Assembly (NCBI RefSeq): GCF_900167255.1
Contig: NZ_FUYB01000003.1
Location: 62,001-126,000 of the forward strand
Length of the DNA stretch: 64,000 bases
From: Thiothrix eikelboomii
Lineage (GTDB): Bacteria > Pseudomonadota > Gammaproteobacteria > Thiotrichales > Thiotrichaceae
Direction: 5' to 3'
Below, piece by piece: positions 25,280-33,731 of the stretch (position 1 is its first letter; every line of letters begins with the position of its first letter). The notes under the pieces were generated by a model, which had not been told where the DNA came from, ran no database searches, and saw nothing but the letters and a program-made list of their open reading frames with translations. The position numbers and the translations under genes were made by a program.

Positions 25280-27136
25280 TCAAATCAGCAGCAATTCCCG
25301 CATCCGCTGATACTCCCGGGCTTGCGCGGCTAACCGGGCGGCCGCATTTCTTTCCCCGAAACCTTGATAACCTTGGCGCTGCACAATTTCAAAAAATAAA
25401 CCATTGATATGGCGGGTATAAATATGAAAAAACTCACCCTGCTCATTGGCATCATAGAGAATATTATGGGCGCGCATTGACTCGACTAAAGCAGCATCCA
25501 GCAGAAACTCGGCTTGGACTTCTTCATAATAATTCGGGGAAATGGGCAAAATATGATGAGGATTGAGTTGTTTGGCGACTGCAAAAATATCTTCACATTG
25601 CAAAGCAATATGCTGCACCCCCGAGCCTGAAAGCCCCACACGAAAGCGCTCAGTCGAGGATTCACGGGAAAGTGAAGTATTAATCGGGAACTGTACACTA
25701 TGCTCGGCATTTACCAACGAACGACTATGCACAATGCCATTACGGTCAATCAGATCGTATTCTGCATTGGCGGTTAAACCAAACAAGATTTGATAAAACT
25801 GAATCACCGCTAAGAATTCAGTCGAAGACACGGCTTGCGTAATATGATCAATACGGGTTAAACCAAAACCCAGCGGATTGAGTGATTCAGGTGGCAGAGG
25901 CACAAAATCAACTTCAAAAAAGCGCTCAGCTTGCGCTGTATCCACTAAATACAGTAAACCATCACCAACATTCCGAATAGCAGGTAAGGCCATTTCATCC
26001 GGTAAATGCGGTGATTGCACAAAATCACAACGGTATTCACGGCAATTCGCCAGCACTTGCTCAAGCTGGTTTGAGCCTAAACCCAAAGCGCAAACCGAGC
26101 TGCCGTGTCGGTCATAATAAGCATTGGCAAAACTATCTGCCTCCCGATTAATCAATAAATTAATCTGCCCTTGCCGATAGAGTCCTACCTCTTTACTACG
26201 ATGCTGATGCGTTTTGCGAAAACCTAAGGCGAGTAAAAGCTGCTCTAGCCAATTGGCTTCGCCGCCTTGGCTGGCTAATTCAACAAACTCAAGGCTTGAT
26301 AATAAAGACGGTGCTGGATTAGGCTCAGCCGCAGTTTGCTTAATGAGCCATTGCAAAGAGCGATAACCATTACGCGCAATCTGATAGGGATTACTCGCTC
26401 GAAATTCTTCACACGGCACTTTTTGTGAAACTAGACCCGCAAAACCTAAAGCGCGTAACTGCTTAAATAAAGCAGGGAGCGGCAAGATCCCCTGCCCTGC
26501 ATAGCAACGAAAATGTTTATCTAATTGCTGAATGTCCATCGTTAATTCTGGTGAATCCGCCAATTGCACGATGAATATACGCTCGACTAAAGCAGCGCTC
26601 AGACTAGTCAGCTCAGTTTTTAAGGCGAAAAAGCTAAAACTATCCAAAACCAAACCTAAGTTCGGACGCTGTGCTAACTGCACTAGCTCAAAAGCTTGCT
26701 GAAGGGTTTTAATCTGGGCAGCCCACGGCAAAGGCTCATAGGCAATGCGGAGTTGGAATTGAGCCGCCCCATCCGCAAGCTCCGCTAAATCCGCCGCTAA
26801 GACCTGCCAATCTGCAGCGGCTTGCGGTGAAGTTGAGCTAGTGACCACGAGCGTAGTAATCCCTAACTCTTGCATCAGTTGAAACTTGCGTTGTGCACGC
26901 TCGAAGGCTTTGCTGCGTAAGGCCGGAGGCAAGCCCTCAAAATCCGTAAAGGGTTGCAAGGTAAACAGCTGCAACCCTAGTTGTTGGGCTAAACTTTGTA
27001 GCTCACTTGCCGATTTATCCGAATACAATAAATCCTTTTCAAACAACTCTACCCCCGCAAAGCCAGCTTTGGCAGCGGCCTGTAATTTCTCTTGAAGATC
27101 ACCGGCGAGCGTAGAAGTAGTCAGTGCAAGCTGCAT
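25280..27136 (-). CDS. quiC: 3-dehydroshikimate dehydratase, QuiC type (TIM barrel fused to HPPD-like domain)
   Basis: 618 residues in two parts. Residues 1-270 form a sugar-phosphate isomerase/epimerase-type TIM barrel (MQLALTTSTLAGDLQEKL, FAGVELFEKDLLYSD, RIAYEPLPWA, VLDSFSFFAL, RCYAGQGILPL). Residues about 290-618 form a 4-hydroxyphenylpyruvate-dioxygenase-like vicinal-oxygen-chelate part with metal-ligand candidates in RIDHITQAV, GVQHIALQ and LFFEIVQRQG. This fusion is the bacterial QuiC type, which dehydrates 3-dehydroshikimate to protocatechuate; activity lies in the TIM barrel. That links the gene to the lig genes 8 kb away. It is the last gene of a leftward unit with tctA, only 3 bases behind it. 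Confidence 0.85.
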   Translation of the reverse strand: MQLALTTSTLAGDLQEKLQAAAKAGFAGVELFEKDLLYSDKSASELQSLAQQLGLQLFTLQPFTDFEGLPPALRSKAFERAQRKFQLMQELGITTLVVTSSTSPQAAADWQVLAADLAELADGAAQFQLRIAYEPLPWAAQIKTLQQAFELVQLAQRPNLGLVLDSFSFFALKTELTSLSAALVERIFIVQLADSPELTMDIQQLDKHFRCYAGQGILPLPALFKQLRALGFAGLVSQKVPCEEFRASNPYQIARNGYRSLQWLIKQTAAEPNPAPSLLSSLEFVELASQGGEANWLEQLLLALGFRKTHQHRSKEVGLYRQGQINLLINREADSFANAYYDRHGSSVCALGLGSNQLEQVLANCREYRCDFVQSPHLPDEMALPAIRNVGDGLLYLVDTAQAERFFEVDFVPLPPESLNPLGFGLTRIDHITQAVSSTEFLAVIQFYQILFGLTANAEYDLIDRNGIVHSRSLVNAEHSVQFPINTSLSRESSTERFRVGLSGSGVQHIALQCEDIFAVAKQLNPHHILPISPNYYEEVQAEFLLDAALVESMRAHNILYDANEQGEFFHIYTRHINGLFFEIVQRQGYQGFGERNAAARLAAQAREYQRMRELLLI

Positions 27137-27139
27137 CGT

Positions 27140-28678
27140 TTAAACCTGAGTGGGGTCAATAGTTACATCCTTAGCGGAACGACCCAAAACTCGTGTTTTC
27201 AGTTTCACCCATAATTTAGTTTGGCTAAACAATAAAAACACGATGGTTAAGAACAAGAATAGGGACAGTGGGCTCATGAAAATCCCAGTAAATAACCCCA
27301 CTACACTTTCTTGCTCAGAAATAATCGCCCGCCGCCAATTATCATCAATCAAGCGCGATAAGATTAAGCCTAAAATCACCGGCCCTAACTGATAACCATA
27401 CGTTTTCATAAAATAACCGATAATCCCAAACCCTAACATCCACCACACATCAGTGACGGAATTATTAATCGCATAGCAACCGACAATGCTCAGCAGCAAA
27501 ATCACGGGTAATAAAACGGTTTTCGGCCATTCCACAATCTTAGTAAAAATCTTAATCCCCGTCATGCCAAAGATGAACATGAAAATTGTCGCTAAGGTCA
27601 AGGTACCGACCGTGAACCAAAAGATTTCAGGGCGTTCGATCATCAATAACGGGCCTGGATTCAAACCATGCACAAACATAGCCCCCACAATCACCGCCGT
27701 GACAGCATCCCCCGGAATCCCCAAGGTCAACATCGGGATATATGCGCCACCGACAGCTGCATTATTGGCTGCCTCAGGAGCGACGATCCCTTCTTTTGCC
27801 CCTTCGCCAAAAGGAACTTCAGGATTTTTCGTCGAGCGCTTAGCATGGTCATAAGCCATTAAAGCAGCAATATCGCCCCCTGTGCCGGGTAAAGCGCCAA
27901 TGAAAGTGCCTAAAGCTGAGCAGCGTAAACCCAAAGGTAAATGTTTTTTCACGTCTTGCCACGAGGGAACAATGCGTGTTAAACGCTGCTTAATAGCTGG
28001 CATACTCAGATAATGCATTTGATCCAGCGCTTCCGATACCCCAAACATCCCAATCATAATCGCAATCGCAGAGATACCCGTCATCAGATCCGTGTAACCA
28101 AAGGTAAAGCGCTCTTCAGCCGTCAAAGGGTCTAAACCCACTGAACCGAGCAAAATACCAAGCGCCCCGGCAAACACTCCTTTCGCCATACTGCCACCGG
28201 ATAAAGACCCGACCAATAGCAAACCCATGACTGCTAATAATAAGTAATCACGGGGCTGGAAGCGCAGGGCAAACTCACTCACAAACGGGGCCGCAATCGC
28301 TAAGATCAGAATCCCGAAAAAACCACCAAGAGTAGAAATGGTTGTGGATAAACCAATGGCCTCCCCGGCCAAGCCTTTTTTCGCTAAAGGGTAACCATCT
28401 AAAGCCGTAGCAATGGCCGAAGGCGCACCCGGAATATTCAGCAGAATCGCCGTGCGCGAACCACCATACACCCCACCCATATAAATACCTGCCATCAGGG
28501 CTAAGGCATTATTCACTTCCCAACTAAAGGTGAAGGAAATCAAAATCGACACGGCCATCGTCACTGATAGCCCCGGAATCGCACCGATATAAATACCTGC
28601 AAAAGTACCTATCGCTGTCAGAAACAACAGTTGCGGTTGCGTCCATGTCATCAAAAAATATTGTAAAGTTTCTGGCAT
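27140..28678 (-). CDS. tctA: Tripartite tricarboxylate transporter, large permease subunit (TctA)
   Basis: 512-residue polytopic membrane protein of the TctA family, about 11-12 membrane segments. The signature GAIPGLSVTMAVSILISFTF comes near residue 33, GGSRTAILLNIPGAPSAIAT near 74, and the repeated half IGALPGTGGDIAALMAYDHA near 258. Together with TctB and the periplasmic TctC it forms a cation-driven importer for carboxylic acids. Close spacing to quiC downstream (3 bases) and tctB upstream (2 bases) indicates one operon. Substrate is unknown; the neighbouring quiC and flavoprotein genes suggest a (hydro)aromatic acid such as shikimate, quinate or protocatechuate. Confidence 0.9.
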   Translation of the reverse strand: MPETLQYFLMTWTQPQLLFLTAIGTFAGIYIGAIPGLSVTMAVSILISFTFSWEVNNALALMAGIYMGGVYGGSRTAILLNIPGAPSAIATALDGYPLAKKGLAGEAIGLSTTISTLGGFFGILILAIAAPFVSEFALRFQPRDYLLLAVMGLLLVGSLSGGSMAKGVFAGALGILLGSVGLDPLTAEERFTFGYTDLMTGISAIAIMIGMFGVSEALDQMHYLSMPAIKQRLTRIVPSWQDVKKHLPLGLRCSALGTFIGALPGTGGDIAALMAYDHAKRSTKNPEVPFGEGAKEGIVAPEAANNAAVGGAYIPMLTLGIPGDAVTAVIVGAMFVHGLNPGPLLMIERPEIFWFTVGTLTLATIFMFIFGMTGIKIFTKIVEWPKTVLLPVILLLSIVGCYAINNSVTDVWWMLGFGIIGYFMKTYGYQLGPVILGLILSRLIDDNWRRAIISEQESVVGLFTGIFMSPLSLFLFLTIVFLLFSQTKLWVKLKTRVLGRSAKDVTIDPTQV

Positions 28679-28680
28679 GA

Positions 28681-29196
28681 TTATTTCGCTCCTGCAAAGA
28701 AGTTCTTAACACTAGCGATAATATCGCGCTCAGGAATAATGCCTTCTGGCAAAATCACTTGGAAAATCAAGCGGAATAACACATAGATAACGAACACACA
28801 TAATAAAGCAATCAAAGCAGCAGACAGTGGGCTTCGTTTTTGCAAAAACCAAATAGAGACCCACAAAAACGCCAGCCCCGTCAGCACGAAACCCAGTTGT
28901 TGCAAAACTACGGCGAACAGAATAATCAGCCCACACATGACCGCAATCGTAAACGGTAGGATTTGGGTGAAGAAGGCTTTCGCCCCACCTTCAGCCTTAG
29001 GACGTGCAAACTCTTTAACCACAATAATGCAAGTCGTAATCACCATAATCGCGCTGGCTGCCATCGGAATCGCCCCCGGCGAGCTTAAAGCAGAAAAACC
29101 GGCAATTTTGTAAGCTTGATAGAACAGAAAAATACTGCCAAGCAGTAAGAGAATATTGAAGCCCGTTTCACCGGGTTTTCTTGGGGTTGCATCCAT
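28681..29196 (-). CDS. tctB: Tripartite tricarboxylate transporter, small permease subunit (TctB)
   Basis: 171 residues with four membrane segments, as in TctB. The N-terminal NILLLLGSIFLFYQAYKIAG is typical, a charged linker follows (KEFARPKAEGGAKAFFTQIL), and the last two segments are highly hydrophobic. The family varies strongly in sequence, so the assignment rests on size, topology and its place between tctC and tctA. It overlaps neither gene; a hairpin upstream separates it from tctC. Confidence 0.82.
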   Translation of the reverse strand: MDATPRKPGETGFNILLLLGSIFLFYQAYKIAGFSALSSPGAIPMAASAIMVITTCIIVVKEFARPKAEGGAKAFFTQILPFTIAVMCGLIILFAVVLQQLGFVLTGLAFLWVSIWFLQKRSPLSAALIALLCVFVIYVLFRLIFQVILPEGIIPERDIIASVKNFFAGAK

Positions 29197-29262
29197 ATCT
29201 AAGCCTCCTCATAGCAGACTGGACAGAGTACTCGGCTCAAGGCGAGTGATCGGAACTAGCTT

Positions 29263-29291
29263 GCTCCCTTATCTAAAACAGACAAGGGAGC
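29263..29291 (-). promoter_or_regulatory. Intercistronic hairpin between tctC and tctB
   Basis: Eight-bp stem GCTCCCTT / AAGGGAGC with a 13-base loop, just after the tctC stop in the direction of transcription, without a U-run. Such hairpins after binding-protein genes often stabilise that part of the message or cause partial termination, so more TctC than TctAB would be made; here this is inference. Confidence 0.4.
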
Positions 29292-29305
29292 GCTAGGGAG
29301 GAGAA

Positions 29306-30301
29306 TTAAGGTTTTGGGATACCGAACTCTTCTGGCGATTTTTTCGCAATGCCTGCATCAAAAACTAACCAAGACGTCACCGACTGCCAGCGCTTGAGAA
29401 AGTCATCGGCTTCTTTGCCGGCAATATTCAATTGGATAAAACCACGATCTGCCAATAGTTTCTTGAAGGCTTCATCTTGACTGCCTTGGTTATAGGCATC
29501 AACCAGCTTAGCAGTGACATCTTCTGGAGTATCTTTCTTCGCGAAGACACCAAAGAAAGGCCCCCAAGGCAAATATTTTTCATACACTGGATAATCAGCA
29601 GTAATCGGCTTAGCATCTGGGAGTAAGGCATGAGCTTCTTTATCTACCACGCCTAAGACCTTCATCCGCCCTGCTTTGACATGTTCTAAGGTTGCACCTA
29701 AGACTGCTGGCATCACATCAATCGCCCCACCTTGCAAGGCGGTTAAAGCCGGACCATCACCATCATAAGGAATGGCAGTCAGCTCCATTTTATTTTCAGT
29801 GTTGATCATCGCCAGCACCACTGAAGTTAAACCGCCAGGGCCTGTTGAGCCGGTTTTTACTTCTTTTGGATGCGCTTGAGCATAGTCAATGAATTCTTTA
29901 ATCGTGTTATAAGGTGCATCTTTACGTGCCACAATCACTGGAACACCACGAGCTAAGACATTGATCGGTGTGAAATTGCTGTAGTCCATGTCTGCTAAGC
30001 CCATGACTTTATACAGTTGAGGGTTTTCAGCATTCATCAATAAGGTATAGCCATCCGCTGCTTGCGAATCCACAAACTTCGTGGCAATCACCCCAACTCC
30101 GCCTGTTTTATTGGAAAGGACGATAGTACCGCCTAAGATCTTTTCCACATGCGGCGCGACTGAACGTGCGACTGTATCAGTACTACCACCTGCGCCCCAA
30201 GCAATAATGCCATTAATATCTTTTTCAGGATAAGCTGCCACTGCGAATGTGCTGACACTAGTCAATGCCGCTAAACTTAAGGCTAATAAGGTTCTCTTCA
30301 T
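29306..30301 (-). CDS. tctC: Tripartite tricarboxylate transporter substrate-binding protein (TctC/Bug family)
   Basis: 331-residue periplasmic binding protein with a signal peptide (MKRTLLALSLAALTSVSTFA, cleaved after FAVAA). The mature start YPEKDINGIIAWGAGGSTD is the characteristic first ligand loop of the Bug family, though it reads AWGAGGSTD where many have PFAPGGxxD. GSTGPGGLTSVVLAMIN and IPYDGDGPALTALQGGAIDV are the second loop and the conserved G-x-x-P-A-L segment. The C terminus (KKSPEEFGIPKP) is ordinary. It heads the tct genes, followed by a hairpin, then tctB. The ligand cannot be read from the sequence. Confidence 0.88.
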   Translation of the reverse strand: MKRTLLALSLAALTSVSTFAVAAYPEKDINGIIAWGAGGSTDTVARSVAPHVEKILGGTIVLSNKTGGVGVIATKFVDSQAADGYTLLMNAENPQLYKVMGLADMDYSNFTPINVLARGVPVIVARKDAPYNTIKEFIDYAQAHPKEVKTGSTGPGGLTSVVLAMINTENKMELTAIPYDGDGPALTALQGGAIDVMPAVLGATLEHVKAGRMKVLGVVDKEAHALLPDAKPITADYPVYEKYLPWGPFFGVFAKKDTPEDVTAKLVDAYNQGSQDEAFKKLLADRGFIQLNIAGKEADDFLKRWQSVTSWLVFDAGIAKKSPEEFGIPKP

Positions 30302-30525
30302 GGTTTTAACTCCTCCAAAACCTAATGATCAAATGAAACAATCTATCAAGGGTTCAATCGTTTATTACGCTTTTATGCAATGCCCTACTAAAACTTGCTC
30401 TCTTTTAAGTCCCAGCAGGTCGTTGAATTATCGTCATTATCGTATGAACCGCTTGGTACAATTTGCACGTTTACTTGCAGAATTACAATACTTATTGCAG
30501 CTTTTCTATTCATTATCAGTGGCTG

Positions 30526-30958
30526 TCATACCTCTGCCAGCATAAAATCCACCAAAATCTCAGCTTCAGCATTAAACATATCCGCCCCGACCATCGTCTT
30601 ACAGCCTAAGCGGCGAGCATAAGCCACCAGCGGTGACACCATCCCCCACCCACTGACCTGCAGCGGTCTTGCGGATAATATTCACTGAGCCGACAAAGGC
30701 CGCACGCTCGGAGACTTGATCACAATGCGTCAGACAACTGACCTTATGCGGAATCGTCACCACCATGCCACGAACATTTTGTATGCTGCGTAAGACCGCT
30801 ACCGTAGCATCCAAATCGGCCGGTTTAACTTGCAGCGGCGGCACCAGCGCATTCACCCCCCGCCGTGCCAAAATTTCGCTTAAAAACTGTGGCGAGCGGA
30901 CTTGAGCAATCGGGTCGCCAATGATAGGAAAGAGCTGAGTTTCGCCATTGAGTTGCAT
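30526..30958 (-). pseudogene. Decayed shikimate dehydrogenase (aroE/ydiB-like) with internal deletion and frameshift
   Basis: The first 107 or so codons match the N-terminal catalytic domain of shikimate dehydrogenase: NGETQLFPIIGDPIAQVRSP (the substrate-binding SxS/RSP region), MVVTIPHK with the catalytic Lys, SVNIIRK and WVGDG. The frame then runs into GLCSPLRL and a stop. In another frame the DNA continues as LVAYARRLGCKTMVGADMFN then AEAEILVDFMLAEV and a stop at 30526, which is a proper C-terminal end of the same family. So the whole NAD(P)-binding middle (roughly 130-140 codons) is deleted and the ends are out of frame. It starts 3 bases after the flavoprotein gene, in what looks like a former operon. 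Confidence 0.8.
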
Positions 30959-30961
30959 ACC

Positions 30962-32734
30962 TTATTGATCCTTAGCTTGATCGAGATCTTGATCACGTCT
31001 CTGTTGTAACTGTGCCTTAGCACGGTGACTCGCCGCTTGCGCAGCGATATAGCCAAATACAATCGCAGGGCCGATAGTAATCCCAGGCCCCGGATAAGTA
31101 CCACCCATGATTGAATTCAAATCATTGCCACAAGCGTATAACCCCTCAATCACACTGCCATCTTCACGAATTAAGCGTGCTGAGGTATCCGCCTGCAAAC
31201 CTTTAGCCGTACCAATATCAGCAGGATAGAGCTTGAGCGCATAAAAAGGCGGGGTTTTAATCAAGCCTAAACTCGGATTCGGTTGATGGCTCGGATCACC
31301 ATTAGCACGTTGATACACGGTCGAGCCGCGCTGAAATAAATGATCAACACCGCTTTCAGCGGCTTCATTCATTTGCGCAATAGCGGCCTTAAGATTTTCA
31401 GCCGAGACTAGTAATTTTTGTGCTAACTCATCGAGGCTGGCTGCCGTCAGTAAATAGCCATCCGCTAAATACGGACTGAGCTTATCGCCCCCTAAGCGCA
31501 CCATACCCAAACCATATTTCTGAATCGCGGGGGCATCACAGATAATCCAAGCGGGATTAGTCCTTGCTCCCCCTGCCAGCATCTGCTTAGCAAACTCGTG
31601 ATAAGAGCAGCTTTCATTCACAAAGCGCTGCCCCGTTTGATCAACACAGATCGTACCGGGTTTACTGCGGTCAAAAACAAAATGCGGGAAAACAGCCAAG
31701 CTAGTGTCTGCACGACGACGGATAGATACCGGTGCCCAAAAAGCGGGTTGATCTTCTGCTTGGCCATAACTAGCGCCTAAGCTCAGCACTTGTTTATGTA
31801 ATTCACCGGTATGACCGGGAGCAGTCGGACTAAAATCGGGAACACCCGCTGGATAGTAAGCCTTGCGCTTGTCAGGATCACGCCCAAAGCCACCGGTAGC
31901 TAAAATCACCCCACCTTTAGCTTGGACTTGTTTGCTTATACCGGCTTGTTGCAAGCTTAATTGCACTGACCCCTCGGTATTAATTTTCAAATCAGTGACT
32001 TGCGTTGAAACGGTTAGCTCAATCTGCCGCTCCAACACTGAAGCCAACATCCGCGCAATCAAAGCATGCCCCATTACGCTTCTGGCGGTTTGCCCATAGA
32101 AGAGTTTATCCCGGTAATAACGCCCAACCAACTTGAGGGTATAGAGAAAAGATTTAGGCTTTTTAAAGCGCTGGAGCAGATGACTAATATCTTCGCGATT
32201 GACCATCATCCCGCCTAAGACGGTGAACTCTGGAATCGGTGGGCGTAATAATTGTAAATTGACACCTAAATGCCCTGCCTGATACGGCAATGGCTCTAAA
32301 GCCCGCCCATTCACAGTGGCACCGGGCAAATCCGCCAAATAATCAGGATGATAAGCACAAGCCCGGAAGGCTACTTGGGTATGATCCACTAAGTTGTGAA
32401 TCGCATTCGCACCGTCTTTAAGAAAGGCTTCGCGCATGGCACGAGGAGCATGCTCACCCACAGCAGCATCTAAAAAAGACATCACCTGCTCAAAACTATC
32501 TTCAGTGGGGGTATCAGCTAGATAACGAGTTAAAGGCACCCAAGTCGTCCCACCGGACCAAGCGGTCGTGCCACCGACATATTCAGTCCGCTCCACTAAC
32601 AGCACTTTACTGCCCGCGATGGATGCAAATAAAGCTGCTGCCATCCCTGCTGCACCGGTGCCTAAGACCACTACATCGTATTCTGCCTGCTCGGGAAGTG
32701 TTGCCAGCCACTGGCTCGCTTGTGTCTGTGCCAT
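30962..32734 (-). CDS. FAD-dependent oxidoreductase of the fumarate reductase / 3-ketosteroid dehydrogenase type
   Basis: 590 residues. The FAD-binding Rossmann motif YDVVVLGTGAAGMAAALFAS begins near residue 18, with VERTEYVGGTTAWSGGTTWV after it, a strong flavoprotein subfamily signature. The middle holds the capping domain with YGQTARSVMGHAL and GVILATGGFGRDPDKRKAYY. Near the C terminus are YALKLYPADIGTAKGLQ and GLYACGNDLNSIMGGTYPGPG, the second FAD region. Relatives act on steroids, tricarballylate, fumarate-like and other hydroaromatic acids. Given the shikimate dehydrogenase remnant and quiC downstream, oxidation of a shikimate- or quinate-like compound is a reasonable guess only. It is divergent from the IclR gene and shares its operator region. 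Confidence 0.75.
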   Translation of the reverse strand: MAQTQASQWLATLPEQAEYDVVVLGTGAAGMAAALFASIAGSKVLLVERTEYVGGTTAWSGGTTWVPLTRYLADTPTEDSFEQVMSFLDAAVGEHAPRAMREAFLKDGANAIHNLVDHTQVAFRACAYHPDYLADLPGATVNGRALEPLPYQAGHLGVNLQLLRPPIPEFTVLGGMMVNREDISHLLQRFKKPKSFLYTLKLVGRYYRDKLFYGQTARSVMGHALIARMLASVLERQIELTVSTQVTDLKINTEGSVQLSLQQAGISKQVQAKGGVILATGGFGRDPDKRKAYYPAGVPDFSPTAPGHTGELHKQVLSLGASYGQAEDQPAFWAPVSIRRRADTSLAVFPHFVFDRSKPGTICVDQTGQRFVNESCSYHEFAKQMLAGGARTNPAWIICDAPAIQKYGLGMVRLGGDKLSPYLADGYLLTAASLDELAQKLLVSAENLKAAIAQMNEAAESGVDHLFQRGSTVYQRANGDPSHQPNPSLGLIKTPPFYALKLYPADIGTAKGLQADTSARLIREDGSVIEGLYACGNDLNSIMGGTYPGPGITIGPAIVFGYIAAQAASHRAKAQLQQRRDQDLDQAKDQ

Positions 32735-32815
32735 TCAAGCCTCCATGAGTGGGTGACTCAAGTCTCACCATTCGGCTTGAGTCCGGTCATTCAAGCTTAG
32801 ATATTCACATAAATT

Positions 32816-32848
32816 TGAAATTGTTTCAATATTTGAAATTGTTTCAAT
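32816..32848. promoter_or_regulatory. Two tandem 15-bp palindromes, probable IclR operator
   Basis: The palindrome TTGAAATTGTTTCAA occurs at 32816-32830 and again, identical, at 32834-32848, 18 bp centre to centre, in the divergent gap between the flavoprotein and the iclR-type gene. The half-sites TTGAAA/TTTCAA resemble the E. coli IclR consensus (TGGAAA-x3-TTTCCA). The second copy would overlap a possible -35 for the regulator (TATCTT at 32866-32871 as -10), so autoregulation is likely. Confidence 0.75.
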
Positions 32849-32912
32849 ATTTGTTTTTATTTGCTATCTTAGTAATGATTCCTGATTCAGTTGACTTGAA
32901 GAGGAAACAAAA

Positions 32913-33731
32913 ATGAGTAGCGCCCTAGAAAAAGCCTTAGCTGTGTTAGAATTTATGGTTCGTCGCCCTTTGGGTTGCCCTGTTAGCGAAATCGCCTCTG
33001 CCCTAGATATGCCCGTGAGTGGTGTTCATCGGCTTTTGAAAGAATTAGAGCGCAGTGGTTATGTGCATCAAGCCCACAGCATGGGCGAGTATACCCTGAC
33101 GATTAAATTAGCCTCTTTAGGCTTATCCTTTTTAGGTCAAACAGGTTTTTGCGATCTCAGCCAGCCGATCCTAGATGACTTAGCCCAGACCAGCCAAGAA
33201 CTAGTACGCCTAGCCCTAGCGGATGGCGATCACTTGATTTGGGTAGGGGTAGCACAAGGTGCAACCTCAGGTCTACGCTATGACCCCGGTAGTGAGCAAG
33301 GCCAAATTGCCCATTTAGCCTCATCTGCGGGTGGGCAAGCATGGTTAGCGGCCATGAGTGACGAGGAGGCTATCGCCTTAGTCATGCAGCAAGGTCTACA
33401 TAAAACCCAACCCGCTGGTGAGGCGGCGCCACAATCTATCGCTGAATTATTATCAATCCTAGCCACCATTCGTGAGCGCGGCTATAGCATGAATAGCAAT
33501 AGTTTCCTCGCAGGGATGGCGGCGATGGCAACTGTGATTTATCAAGCCGATACTCAACAGGCGATTGGCACAGTCAGTATTGCCGGCCCCTCAGCACGCT
33601 TAACACCCACCGTCATGCAAGACATGGCTACTGCTTTAAAACAAGCGGCTTTAGCCTTAGGTGAAGCCAGCCGAGCCTCCTTGTATTTCAGTCAACACCG
33701 CCCCAAGCCAGCGCTTAGGAAACTTGCATGA
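32913..33731 (+). CDS. IclR-family transcriptional regulator
   Basis: 272 residues. The N-terminal winged helix-turn-helix (SALEKALAVLEFMVRRPLGC, then VSEIASALDMPVSGVHRLLK) covers about residues 2-60, and the IclR effector-binding domain (from about residue 75) ends with RERGYSMNSNSFLAGMAAMA and VSIAGPSARL, both typical. Family members sense small aromatic or carboxylic acids and bind short palindromes near divergent promoters. Two identical palindromes lie just upstream. It overlaps the next flavoprotein gene by four bases (ATGA) and is likely to control both that operon and the leftward flavoprotein-tct-quiC operon. Confidence 0.9.
   Translation: MSSALEKALAVLEFMVRRPLGCPVSEIASALDMPVSGVHRLLKELERSGYVHQAHSMGEYTLTIKLASLGLSFLGQTGFCDLSQPILDDLAQTSQELVRLALADGDHLIWVGVAQGATSGLRYDPGSEQGQIAHLASSAGGQAWLAAMSDEEAIALVMQQGLHKTQPAGEAAPQSIAELLSILATIRERGYSMNSNSFLAGMAAMATVIYQADTQQAIGTVSIAGPSARLTPTVMQDMATALKQAALALGEASRASLYFSQHRPKPALRKLA

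Noticed and set aside
30249-30622. Plus-strand open frames in the gap before tctC
   Set aside because: They overlap the tctC signal peptide and the aroE remnant on the other strand and have no ribosome site or protein features.
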